A stretch of 40,313 bases of DNA from JBHGBB01 sp041946755 (GTDB taxonomy: Bacteria > UBP4 > UBA4092 > JAOAEQ01): contig JBHGBB010000007.1 in assembly GCA_041946755.1 (NCBI GenBank), positions 1 to 40,313 of the forward strand, in the 5' to 3' direction. Made by a program: the position numbers and the translations under genes. Below are positions 34,033-40,172 of this stretch, piece after piece. The notes beneath the pieces were generated by a model. That model was not told the origin of the DNA. It did no database searches and saw nothing but the letters and a program-made list of their open reading frames with translations. How positions within the stretch are numbered: the stretch's first letter is position 1; each line of letters begins with the position of its first letter.

Positions 34033-34727
34033 TGTATGTTAAATATCACGACCCCTGGACAGAAGGAACTGATAAATTATCTGCCCAATCTCTGAATCAT
34101 ATTGGAACTCAGCACCCAGAATTAATAACAATTTTTGATGCACACAACCACGATACAACACATTATACCAAAACGCTTGCAGATGACACATTTTTCTCTA
34201 CATCCTTTATGGGATTGGACTCAGGTTTTGATGCTGAATATCTGGATGGTCAGAGTTTAAATCAGATTGTAGGAACTTCGCTACCTGTCGGGTCGATTAT
34301 GTGGTGGGGTGGAAATGATGGAGACGTTCCGTCCGGTTGGGTAATTTGTAACGGTCAAACAGGAACTGACGATTTTAGAAATAAATTCATCGTAGGTAGT
34401 GGATCAACTTATTCTATCGGCAACACTGGTGGTTCTTTAACTGCAAACATTTCTGGTTCTGTTTCTGTAGCTGATCATATTTTAGTCGGAGACGAAATGC
34501 CACTCCACACTCACACATTTGATGATAAAATTAATGGATATAGTATGTGTGCTGCTGGTGATGCTGGAACTGGTGCTTGTTCTTTAAGCACAACCTCAGA
34601 TTCACGAACTACAGGGTCTGCTGGAGGCGGTGGAGGTCACAACCACACTGGCAATTCGATAACTCTGAACTCTATAGATATAACTCCAGCATATTATGCA
34701 CTATTTTTAATAAAGAGGTTGAGTTAA
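34032..34727 (+). CDS. Tail-collar domain adhesin 2
   Basis: The 231-residue paralogue of the previous protein keeps the same layout: an anchor with LSAQSLNHIGTQ and HYTKTLADDTFF, a DAEYLDGQ linker, and a collar domain with PSGWVICNGQTGTDDFRNKF and VGSGSTYSIGNTGG. The His- and Gly-rich tip insertion (GGGGGHNHTG) differs from the other two. It overlaps the previous stop by TAATG. Confidence 0.8.
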   Translation: MYVKYHDPWTEGTDKLSAQSLNHIGTQHPELITIFDAHNHDTTHYTKTLADDTFFSTSFMGLDSGFDAEYLDGQSLNQIVGTSLPVGSIMWWGGNDGDVPSGWVICNGQTGTDDFRNKFIVGSGSTYSIGNTGGSLTANISGSVSVADHILVGDEMPLHTHTFDDKINGYSMCAAGDAGTGACSLSTTSDSRTTGSAGGGGGHNHTGNSITLNSIDITPAYYALFLIKRLS

Positions 34728-34728
34728 A

Positions 34729-35442
34729 ATGGCTTATATTAAAAATGAAACCTGGACTGCAATTACGCCAATAACTCTCTCTAAGTTAGATAATCTTGAA
34801 ACTCAGTTTGACGAAGGCTATGATTACTATTTAAATCATGATCATCTGACGGATTATTATACAAAAACTCAGATGAACACAACCTTCTGGTATGCGAGTA
34901 ATGATGGGTCTGGAAGCGGTTCTGACGCTGATCTAATTTACCACGCTGACGGTAACATGCATGCTTCCGATTTCGGCGGCTTAGGAATACCAACTGGACT
35001 TATAATTATGTGGTCTGGTGTTTCAGCACCTTCTGGTTGGCATCTGTGCGATGGAGATTCAGGAACCAGGAATTTAAGAGATCTCTTTGTAATCTGTGCT
35101 GGAACAGGTTCAGGTTTCGCTGTTGGAGATACTGATACTGGACTTCATACACCGACTGGAACTATTTCAATCGCTGGACATGCACTTACTACTGAAGAAG
35201 TTGCAGGACATCAACACACATACGGAGATAAATACGCAGGCGGTGGCAATACAGGATACGCTATTGAAGGCACTGGTTATAGATACACAACTGGCACTTC
35301 AACAGATTCAGACACAACAGGATACAGTAGTGCTGGTAAAAATCCAGCAGATGAACATAGCCATGAGGCAACTTTTACTGGAAATGAATTTACAGCATTG
35401 CCGCCATATTATGCATTGGCTTATATCCAGAAAACAGCATAA
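34729..35442 (+). CDS. Tail-collar domain adhesin 3
   Basis: The 237-residue third paralogue has KLDNLETQFDEGYDYYLNHD and YYTKTQMNTTFW in the anchor, and APSGWHLCDGDSGTRNLRDL with VICAGTGSGFAVGDTDTG in the collar domain, ending LPPYYALAYIQKTA. The tip insertion (HQHTYGDKYAGGGNTGYAIE) is again different. The start follows the previous stop by one base (TAAAATG). It is the last gene of the rightward operon and meets the leftward genes 11 bases later. Confidence 0.8.
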   Translation: MAYIKNETWTAITPITLSKLDNLETQFDEGYDYYLNHDHLTDYYTKTQMNTTFWYASNDGSGSGSDADLIYHADGNMHASDFGGLGIPTGLIIMWSGVSAPSGWHLCDGDSGTRNLRDLFVICAGTGSGFAVGDTDTGLHTPTGTISIAGHALTTEEVAGHQHTYGDKYAGGGNTGYAIEGTGYRYTTGTSTDSDTTGYSSAGKNPADEHSHEATFTGNEFTALPPYYALAYIQKTA

Positions 35443-35453
35443 AAAAAAGAAAA

Positions 35454-35807
35454 TTACCCGATTCTTAAAGAAATCTTATAAGCATCATGTATCATTCTGT
35501 ATCTATCTGCTAGAATTCCTAATTTGTGCCAATCACTATCAAGTGTTTCTACGACTTCTAGGGCAGATTCATACTCTTTCTTTTCTAGAGATGCCCAAAC
35601 ATCGATTGCTTCATTGATTCTATCGGGTTTTACTGTTGCTACTATTTCAGTTTTCTTCTTTATGAAGGCAGCTTCTTTTATTTTCAGAATCTTCTTGGCA
35701 AACTCGCGCTTTTCATTTACGGTTTCAAACCTATTAAAAAGTGCGTCGATTTGTTCCAGAGTAGGTAGATAGTTTTTATTTCCAGTCTCAACAATTTCTT
35801 CTATCAT
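35454..35807 (-). CDS. Helical protein of unknown function
   Basis: The 117-residue protein is predicted all-helical and rich in Lys and Glu (YLPTLEQIDALFNRFETV, EKREFAKKILKIKEAAFIKK, EYESALEVVETLDSDWH). I do not recognise a family. GGTGA lies a few bases before the ATG. It is the last gene of the leftward operon starting at 36607, and its stop is 11 bases from the stop of the collar adhesin operon. Confidence 0.6.
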   Translation of the reverse strand: MIEEIVETGNKNYLPTLEQIDALFNRFETVNEKREFAKKILKIKEAAFIKKKTEIVATVKPDRINEAIDVWASLEKKEYESALEVVETLDSDWHKLGILADRYRMIHDAYKISLRIG

Positions 35808-35828
35808 TGAAAATCACCAAAAAAAAGG

Positions 35829-36290
35829 TTAAGCGTTCATCCACGCTTGCAGTGCATTTAACTTGTCTTGATCCTCTGCGGCTGCTGGTGGTATATGTCT
35901 TCCGCCAGCCCTCATATCGACTACTGTGGTAGTATTATCCAGACTTGCAGCCTGAATAGGATTCTGAGATACAACAGTAGATGGATACTTTCCGAGTTTT
36001 AGAATGCCTGTCTTTGGAATTACAGTTCCATCAGGGATTGATAGAGATTCAATTCTAACCTGATCGCCAGCGAACAGATTTGCAATGCCAGAATTCCACA
36101 GATTAACCTTCTCATTGAATTCGGATACTAGGTTTCCATTCTGTGCTTGTGCTGTCAGGAATCCTATCTCGAAAGCATATTCTGCGCCGTCGAAGAATCC
36201 GTTCTTGTAATCATCAGTCTGTGCTTGAACAGTTCCCGCCATTCCAATGAAGGCAATGGCAAGTATTAGTGATATTAGTTTTCCGAACAT
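35829..36290 (-). CDS. Secreted or virion-exported protein of unknown function
   Basis: The 153-residue protein has a clear signal peptide (MFGKLISLILAIAFIGMAG then TVQAQ, with cleavage expected after AQA or nearby). The mature part has no recognised fold. It contains FFDGAEYAFEIGF, a TGILKLGKYPS strand and an Ala/Gln-rich end. AAAAGGTGA precedes the ATG by six bases, a ribosome site typical of the viral half. The gene lies 12 bases after the zinc ribbon gene. A secreted product in a virus operon could act in superinfection immunity or at the cell envelope; this is speculation. Confidence 0.65.
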   Translation of the reverse strand: MFGKLISLILAIAFIGMAGTVQAQTDDYKNGFFDGAEYAFEIGFLTAQAQNGNLVSEFNEKVNLWNSGIANLFAGDQVRIESLSIPDGTVIPKTGILKLGKYPSTVVSQNPIQAASLDNTTTVVDMRAGGRHIPPAAAEDQDKLNALQAWMNA

Positions 36291-36302
36291 TTATTTCACC
36301 TT

Positions 36303-36431
36303 TTAGATAGTATTATCAAACCCTGAGTATTCGTATTCATAGCCGCAGTTGGGACATATACCATCTGTAACGTCGAATGATGCGAACCAACAACTTGGAC
36401 ACCAGAATAGGACGAAATATTTAGGGTACAT
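36303..36431 (-). CDS. 42-residue zinc ribbon protein
   Basis: The frame encodes two CxxC pairs, CPSC near residue 11 and CPNCGYEYEY near residue 26, spaced 11 residues apart as in small zinc ribbons. The stop is followed by AAGGTGAAATAA and the ATG of the secreted-protein gene. The start is 11 bases after the stop of the previous gene. Function is unknown. Confidence 0.65.
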   Translation of the reverse strand: MYPKYFVLFWCPSCWFASFDVTDGICPNCGYEYEYSGFDNTI

Positions 36432-36442
36432 TTACTTCGACC

Positions 36443-36607
36443 TTACAGTTTTACACCACAATACGGACATCTTGGTCTCTTTACCCAGTAATGAATGAGA
36501 TATAGAAGACCAGGGAAAGCGCCGAGTAAAACTAGGATTATGAATATGAACCAACTGAAATCCTTCTTAGGAAGGACATCTCTTGTGCAAGATTGACACA
36601 CAACCAT
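36443..36607 (-). CDS. LITAF-like CxxC-membrane-CxxC miniprotein
   Basis: The 54-residue protein has CQSC at residues 4-7, then a hydrophobic helix at about 18-38 (SWFIFIILVLLGAFPGLLYL), then CPYCG at 47-51. A zinc-binding pair split by a membrane-inserting segment is the layout of LITAF-like domains, which dock at membranes. The start is preceded by GGTGG. It is the first gene of the operon 36607-35454, behind a BRE/TATA promoter about 80 bases upstream. The assignment is by layout only. Confidence 0.6.
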   Translation of the reverse strand: MVVCQSCTRDVLPKKDFSWFIFIILVLLGAFPGLLYLIHYWVKRPRCPYCGVKL

Positions 36608-36685
36608 TTAAACCACCACTCATATTTGACTTAGAAGTTGCCTAGAAGTTGTATTCTTAGCACTTACTATATAGCTTAATCAAAG

Positions 36686-36701
36686 TATTTAAATGTTTCG
36701 C
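36686..36701 (-). promoter_or_regulatory. Archaeal BRE/TATA promoter
   Basis: Reading leftward, GCGAAA (36701-36696) is followed by CATTTAAATACTTTG with the TATA box TTTAAATA at 36693-36686. This is the archaeal BRE plus TATA layout. The same TTTAAATACTTTG is found before the AbrB-like gene. It would start transcription about 25 bases downstream and serve the operon beginning at 36607. Confidence 0.7.
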
Positions 36702-36738
36702 AAAAGATATTCTTGTTATTTCTCCCCAAAATAACGCT

Positions 36739-36760
36739 TCGGGTCTTTTTATAGGCCCGA
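36739..36760. terminator. 7-bp stem-loop between operons
   Basis: TCGGGTC (36739-36745) pairs with GGCCCGA (36754-36760), including one G-U pair, around TTTTTATA. It lies between the end of the long leftward operon at 36808 and the next promoter, so it may end that transcript. Confidence 0.4.
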
Positions 36761-36791
36761 TTCTATTTATTTCATTTGCACTTTTTAAGTA

Positions 36792-36816
36792 CATATGTAA
36801 GTTTTAATTACATATG
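36792..36816. repeat. 9-bp inverted repeat overlapping a stop codon
   Basis: CATATGTAA (36792-36800) and TTACATATG (36808-36816) pair perfectly around GTTTTAA. The TAA stop of the gene 36808-36996 lies inside one arm. Confidence 0.55.
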
Positions 36817-36996
36817 CACGTATCTAGGACAATAATTGTTTTCGTCTGTAGTATGCCCATACCAACACTTCCCTTTTTCATCAAGCCTGAGGTTGAATAG
36901 AGAACAGTTCTTACATCTCCTGTTCAGGATTCGAGATGTGATCCAATATTTTGATGCTTTATAAGAGAAGTAAATTAATCTAAATAGGGCGTTCAT
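36808..36996 (-). CDS. Small Cys-rich zinc-binding-like protein
   Basis: The 62-residue protein has a basic N-terminus with aromatic residues (FRLIYFSYKASKYWITSRIL) and four Cys in CKNC...GKCW...NYCPRY order, likely one zinc site. CxxC-x(14)-C-x(13)-C spacing is often seen in small phage and archaeal proteins of unknown role. It overlaps the previous gene by 17 bases and ends the nine-gene leftward chain, with an inverted repeat across its stop. Confidence 0.6.
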   Translation of the reverse strand: MNALFRLIYFSYKASKYWITSRILNRRCKNCSLFNLRLDEKGKCWYGHTTDENNYCPRYVHM

Positions 36997-37294
36997 AAAA
37001 ATCCTTCAATTCCAGATATTGGATAAAACGAATAACAGACTCTACAGGCATTTGATAAGCTTGACAGAGGTTATAGATTTGATCTTTGGATTCTTTGGTT
37101 AGGTTAATACCTGCCCTTTCGAAGATATCTAGATCTTCAATTGGTTTGTTTACTTCTATTGTTACATTATTATCCAGAAGATTTATTAGTTCATCTCTAT
37201 CATATTCTAGATAATCTTTTAGTTTTAGAGTTACAGAAATTGTATCTTCTGTAAGGTCCACAATTGCTTCTTTTAGTTTTCCTTTTATAAACAT
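36980..37294 (-). CDS. Unknown acidic protein of the leftward operon
   Basis: The 104-residue protein has a beta-strand-rich start (FIKGKLKEAIVDLTEDTISV, TLKLKDYLEYDRDELIN) and a helical end (KDQIYNLCQAYQMPVESVIR then FIQYLEL). It is acidic and has no recognised family. It starts 3 bases after the 36-residue gene and overlaps the next gene by 17 bases. Confidence 0.6.
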   Translation of the reverse strand: MFIKGKLKEAIVDLTEDTISVTLKLKDYLEYDRDELINLLDNNVTIEVNKPIEDLDIFERAGINLTKESKDQIYNLCQAYQMPVESVIRFIQYLELKDFYERPI

Positions 37295-37297
37295 GTT

Positions 37298-37408
37298 TTA
37301 CTCCTCAGAGTCTTGACTATCTTCCAACATCACAAGCGTCCAGCCTTTAGGAATTGGCTTATCTGCTGGCCAAGGGCATATACACAAGGCAGTTTCTTTT
37401 TCTTCCAT
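37298..37408 (-). CDS. 36-residue protein
   Basis: The small frame starts 2 bases after the stop of the gene 37411-37572 and ends 3 bases before the next start. It contains a CxC-P-W-P element (LCICPWPADKPIPKGWTLV). It fills what would otherwise be a gap in a tightly packed operon, which is the main support for it being real. AAAGGT precedes the ATG closely. Confidence 0.5.
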   Translation of the reverse strand: MEEKETALCICPWPADKPIPKGWTLVMLEDSQDSEE

Positions 37409-37410
37409 AA

Positions 37411-37572
37411 CTATACCTTTACAACCCATTTTCCTTCGTCCCATCTTGGGTAAAGACATCTTTTTGTCTCTTCTTCGGTTGCTTCTCTATAACCTTCAGG
37501 GATACCCTCTCCAAAGAACACTAGAACGGTTCCTGGCGGAACGTAATATTTTCTAGAATCCATTAAATTCAT
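37411..37572 (-). CDS. Small unknown protein, overlapping start
   Basis: The open frame extends to 37686, but that would overlap the previous gene by 134 bases, so I place the start at the ATG at 37572 (or 37563), giving about 53 residues and an overlap of 20 (or 11) bases. The product reads VPPGTVLVFFGEGIPEGYRE near its start and ends WDEGKWVVKV. PPGTVLxFxG-x-IPEGY is reminiscent of tail-collar N-terminal strands, but the protein is too short to be sure. Confidence 0.5.
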   Translation of the reverse strand: MNLMDSRKYYVPPGTVLVFFGEGIPEGYREATEEETKRCLYPRWDEGKWVVKV

Positions 37573-37963
37573 CCCATGACCAAGACCAAACTGGTTTATA
37601 GGGTTCACGATTAGTTGCGCGTGATTTAGCTGCTTGTTTTTCCCAATAGTCCGATTGTTTGTAAGTGTAACTCCCAACTCCAACACCAGTTATAGTACAC
37701 CATGGAGAATAATCAGATGATGTTACTGAATCGATGATTATGGAACCTCTAAGTGTTCCTCCGAGATAGAAGAATTGAGAGAGTTTGGCATCGATAGAAA
37801 TTTCTGAACCACACTCTATTGAATCAGAACATTCTAGTAACTCATGTTCCCATGCTTCACCATAGAAGAGTTTCCAAGAATAGTAAAGTTCACCACTCTG
37901 ATTGATTCCATAATTATAGGACGGAGTAAAGATAGTATTATAGATTTTTAGAACATCTGTCAT
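37553..37963 (-). CDS. Unknown protein of leftward operon
   Basis: The 136-residue protein is Tyr/Trp/Ser-rich and beta-strand-like (YYSWKLFYGEAWEHELLECS, FYLGGTLRGSIIIDSVTSSD). No family is recognised. It overlaps the previous gene by four bases (ATGA at 37963-37960), so it is coupled to the hairpin-repeat gene. Confidence 0.65.
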   Translation of the reverse strand: MTDVLKIYNTIFTPSYNYGINQSGELYYSWKLFYGEAWEHELLECSDSIECGSEISIDAKLSQFFYLGGTLRGSIIIDSVTSSDYSPWCTITGVGVGSYTYKQSDYWEKQAAKSRATNREPYKPVWSWSWDEFNGF

Positions 37964-38190
37964 TCTATCTTAACTCCCTTTCTTCTCAGTTCTGCAATCT
38001 GTTTCTCGAAGGTTCGCGGGCCGCCATAGGCAACTATTTTTACAACCCTGATTTCATTCTTAAGGCGGTCGCAACACTTTTGTGTTGCTTCTAGCACAAC
38101 TCGTTGTGCGTCTATTTCTTTTTGGAGTTCTTTACAACTGTCGCAACGTTTTACGTTGCTTTCAACACAACTTCGTTGTGTGTCGCACAT
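37960..38190 (-). CDS. Small Cys-rich protein with two DNA-level hairpin repeats
   Basis: The 76-residue protein starts at the ATG at 38190, whose first base lies in the TGA stop of the previous gene (TGATG); a TTG one codon earlier is less likely. Residues aligned at 24-codon spacing form two repeats: CDTQRSCVESNVKRCD and IDAQRVVLEATQKCCD. In the DNA these carry four short hairpins (38071-38181). The C-terminus is helical (TFEKQIAELRRKG). The function is unknown; the DNA hairpins may be the reason for the unusual protein repeats. Confidence 0.6.
   Translation of the reverse strand: MCDTQRSCVESNVKRCDSCKELQKEIDAQRVVLEATQKCCDRLKNEIRVVKIVAYGGPRTFEKQIAELRRKGVKIE
38071..38181 (-). repeat. Two tandem pairs of hairpins inside a small gene
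   Basis: Pair 1: GCAACAC/GTGTTGC (38071-38088) and GCACAAC/GTTGTGC (38094-38109). Pair 2: GCAACGT/ACGTTGC (38143-38159) and ACACAAC/GTTGTGT (38165-38181). The pairs are 71-72 bases apart. Where the arms differ between pairs, both sides change so that pairing is kept. Confidence 0.8.
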
Positions 38191-38759
38191 CAAAACCTCA
38201 ATGGTCTAGAATGTCTTTGATCATACAGAATACAGGCAAACATTGCTGCTTCTCTGACTTCGGTTGGTGTAAACTCAGCTTTCTCAATAAGAGAATAGAT
38301 GCTGTGAACTAATGCGTGATAATATGGATCTCTGTGATACCTATCTTCTGGTGATAGATGGATGAGAGGCTTGTAATCTTCTTTAGTTGTTACCTTGCCG
38401 GAAGGAGATGACTTTCCGTTGGGTGAGTTTTTACTTATAGAGTAAGATGTCCATCCATATGCTTTACCTGCCATCTCTCCTAGAACAAAAATTTCTGATA
38501 TTGGTTTGTACTCAACCTCGTATTCCCCCACAAATATTACATAAATTGGCGTTTCAGAACAAATTGCGATTTCAGTTACGATTGTGGAATCTCCTTTCAT
38601 CCAGTAAACTGCTTTATCACAATCAATTCCTTTAATTCCTACAGATACTGGTTTACCATCCACAAACACGATTGGTTTCTGCGCGAGGGGATAACCGAGA
38701 TTAAAGCACTTTGTTTTACCATCAGCACAAAATCTGACTATTTGGAGATTAGTTTGCAT
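38190..38759 (-). CDS. Small virion-like protein with hub-type module
   Basis: The frame is open to 38819, but the ATG at 38759 (MQTNLQIVRFCADGKTK) follows the upstream stop by one base and has GGGTGA before it, giving 189 residues. Residues about 9-95 match the module at about 255-345 of the hub-like protein: ADGKTKCFNLGYPL, PIVFVDGKP, VGIKGIDCDKAVYWMKGD and IYVIFVGEYEVE. The C-terminus (DPYYHALVHSIYSLIEKAE then FTPTEVREAAMFACILYDQ) resembles a small helical domain common in phage early proteins. Its stop overlaps the next start (TGATG). Confidence 0.7.
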   Translation of the reverse strand: MQTNLQIVRFCADGKTKCFNLGYPLAQKPIVFVDGKPVSVGIKGIDCDKAVYWMKGDSTIVTEIAICSETPIYVIFVGEYEVEYKPISEIFVLGEMAGKAYGWTSYSISKNSPNGKSSPSGKVTTKEDYKPLIHLSPEDRYHRDPYYHALVHSIYSLIEKAEFTPTEVREAAMFACILYDQRHSRPLRF

Positions 38760-38760
38760 T

Positions 38761-39018
38761 TTATTCACCCTCTCCGCCAAATAAAATTCTAAGAAACTCT
38801 TTTTGCATTTCCAAGTCAATATATTCTATTTCAAAAAGAAGTGATCTTTTTCCAGAGTCAAGAAGAGATTCACCCCAATCAAAGTGTTCTAATTCTTTAG
38901 TATATGCTTCTTTTAGTTCTGGACTCAGATTAATATTAAAGAATTTATATCTACCTTTTTCTAAATCTTCCGCAACCTGGCGCAAGATTTGGATTATTGC
39001 GGAGGTTTGGGAATCCAT
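38761..39018 (-). CDS. Unknown acidic protein
   Basis: The 85-residue protein is helical (SAIIQILRQVAEDLEKGRYK) with an acidic middle and end (LEHFDWGESLL, EMQKEFLRILFGGEGE). No family is recognised. It starts one base after the stop of the AbrB-like gene (TAAAATG) and its own stop is one base from the next gene, so it lies within the same operon. Confidence 0.6.
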   Translation of the reverse strand: MDSQTSAIIQILRQVAEDLEKGRYKFFNINLSPELKEAYTKELEHFDWGESLLDSGKRSLLFEIEYIDLEMQKEFLRILFGGEGE

Positions 39019-39019
39019 T

Positions 39020-39160
39020 TTAGAACTCTTCCTGTGCTGGTCTCACGCGAACCCTAAGAACAGTAGAAGTCGGAACGATTTCAAGTTCAGCGATTACCTT
39101 TTCTGGGATTTTGATTCTACCTCTAGAATCTGGGACAGCCAAAAATTCATGATAAACCAT
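39020..39160 (-). CDS. AbrB/MazE-like transcription regulator
   Basis: The 46-residue protein matches the swapped-hairpin AbrB fold: a first strand (HEFLAVPDSRGRIKIPEKVI) with the hallmark DSRGRIxIP core, then a helix and a second strand (ELEIVPTSTVLRVRVRP). These proteins bind DNA as dimers and act as repressors or antitoxins. It is the first gene of the leftward chain of nine genes, about 36 bases after a TTTAAATA box. It is likely to regulate its own promoter; a toxin partner is not evident. Confidence 0.8.
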   Translation of the reverse strand: MVYHEFLAVPDSRGRIKIPEKVIAELEIVPTSTVLRVRVRPAQEEF

Positions 39161-39195
39161 AATACAATCACTAATATAATAATTCTTACCCAAAG

Positions 39196-39209
39196 TATTT
39201 AAACATTTC
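39196..39209 (-). promoter_or_regulatory. Archaeal-type TATA promoter of the nine-gene operon
   Basis: Reading leftward, AGAAATGTTTAAATACTTTG includes TTTAAATA at 39203-39196. Transcription would start about 25 bases later, leaving roughly a 14-base leader before the ATG at 39160. It shares TTTAAATACTTTG with the promoter at 36686-36701. Confidence 0.7.
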
Positions 39210-39221
39210 TATTTAATTGTG

Positions 39222-39245
39222 TTAAAAAGGAAAAGAAAGAACAAC
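39222..39245 (-). terminator. T-rich archaeal-type terminator of integrase gene
   Basis: Downstream of the integrase stop the minus strand has repeated T-runs (TTGTTCTTTCTTTTCCTTTT) without a stem. Archaeal termination works at such T-rich stretches. Confidence 0.45.
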
Positions 39246-39254
39246 ATATAAGTT

Positions 39255-40172
39255 TTAGAGGATTAAATATTTATCATACATAGTTCTTTTAGTTTGATCC
39301 TCAACAAAGACATATCTCAGAGTAGTTCTGATATCGCTATGTCTCAGGATGTCTTTTACTATTCTAATGTCACAGCCGCGAGATACCATCAAGGTAGCAG
39401 GAGAAGCGCGGAAGAATACGTGCGGGCCAGCTTTCTTAGAAATTCCCGCGCGGTCTTTATAGTCTTGAAATACATCATATATTGATTCTTTGGTCCATTT
39501 TCTTCCATAATCTGTGTAGAATAAATACTGTTTATCATCAATTAGAAGTGGTGGTCTCATTCTTAAATATGCAGTCAATACTTGGGCGGTCCTGTCATTT
39601 ATAAAGACTATACCATCTTTACCCCCTTTACCACTATTTATTCTAATCGAAAGTGACTTTAAATCTAAGTCTTGATCTTCAATATTTGCTAATTCTGATG
39701 ACCTCAAACAGGCATAGAATCCTGTCATAAACATCGCAAGATGTTTTATGTTATATATAGCTGAGAAGATTTTATCTATTTCTTCTTTTGTAAAATACCT
39801 AGGAATTTTATTATCTCTCTTTAATATCTTGGGTTTAAAATCTATTCCTTGCATCTTCAGATATGATTTTATTGCGTAGGAATATTGATTATATGTTGAT
39901 TTACTTATGTTTTTCGTCAATAGATATTCATAAAACTTATCTATATGCTTCTGTTGTGGCCTGGTAGTTTGGGAGTATTTTAGGAATCTATATAGATAAC
40001 TCTCATATCCAATCACGGTACTATTTCTATAACCTTGTGTTTTTAGATATATAACATACTTCGCGATCTCTAACTTATATAGTGCTTCGGAGTCTTCGAG
40101 ATCTATGTTCCAATCACTACCTGTCTTTAATCTGTGACGGCTATCCTTCATTTCGCTATCCCCTATTTTCAT
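39255..40172 (-). CDS. Tyrosine recombinase / integrase
   Basis: The 305-residue protein has an N-terminal SAM-like core-binding domain (about 30-110, with KYVIYLKTQGYRNSTVIGYE) and a C-terminal catalytic domain. Active-site residues are visible: R157 in ACLRSSEL, K182/K185 in GKGGKD, H251 and R255 in HVFFRAS, H278 in RHSDIRTT and Y287 in LRYVFV. This enzyme joins and resolves viral and host attachment sites. The RHSDIRTTLRY form is like integrases seen in archaeal genomes, though I cannot confirm this. An ATG at 40151 is an alternative start. It lies at the right edge, upstream of the AbrB operon. Confidence 0.9.
   Translation of the reverse strand: MKIGDSEMKDSRHRLKTGSDWNIDLEDSEALYKLEIAKYVIYLKTQGYRNSTVIGYESYLYRFLKYSQTTRPQQKHIDKFYEYLLTKNISKSTYNQYSYAIKSYLKMQGIDFKPKILKRDNKIPRYFTKEEIDKIFSAIYNIKHLAMFMTGFYACLRSSELANIEDQDLDLKSLSIRINSGKGGKDGIVFINDRTAQVLTAYLRMRPPLLIDDKQYLFYTDYGRKWTKESIYDVFQDYKDRAGISKKAGPHVFFRASPATLMVSRGCDIRIVKDILRHSDIRTTLRYVFVEDQTKRTMYDKYLIL

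Noticed and set aside
33343..35442. Diversity-generating retroelement target genes
   Set aside because: No reverse transcriptase, template repeat or A-biased variation is visible.
35096..35617. Second long frame overlapping the third collar adhesin gene
   Set aside because: It is a shadow frame with Gln/His-rich low-complexity translation and crosses the end of the adhesin gene and a convergent gene.
37573..37686. Longer start for the small gene 37411-37572
   Set aside because: It would overlap the upstream gene by 134 bases, unlike the short overlaps used throughout this operon.
38071..38181. CRISPR-like repeats
   Set aside because: Only two units, no spacers of regular length, and they are inside a coding frame.
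38760..38819. Longer start (38819) for the hub-module gene
   Set aside because: It would overlap the upstream gene by 59 bases; the ATG at 38759 has a ribosome site and a one-base spacing.
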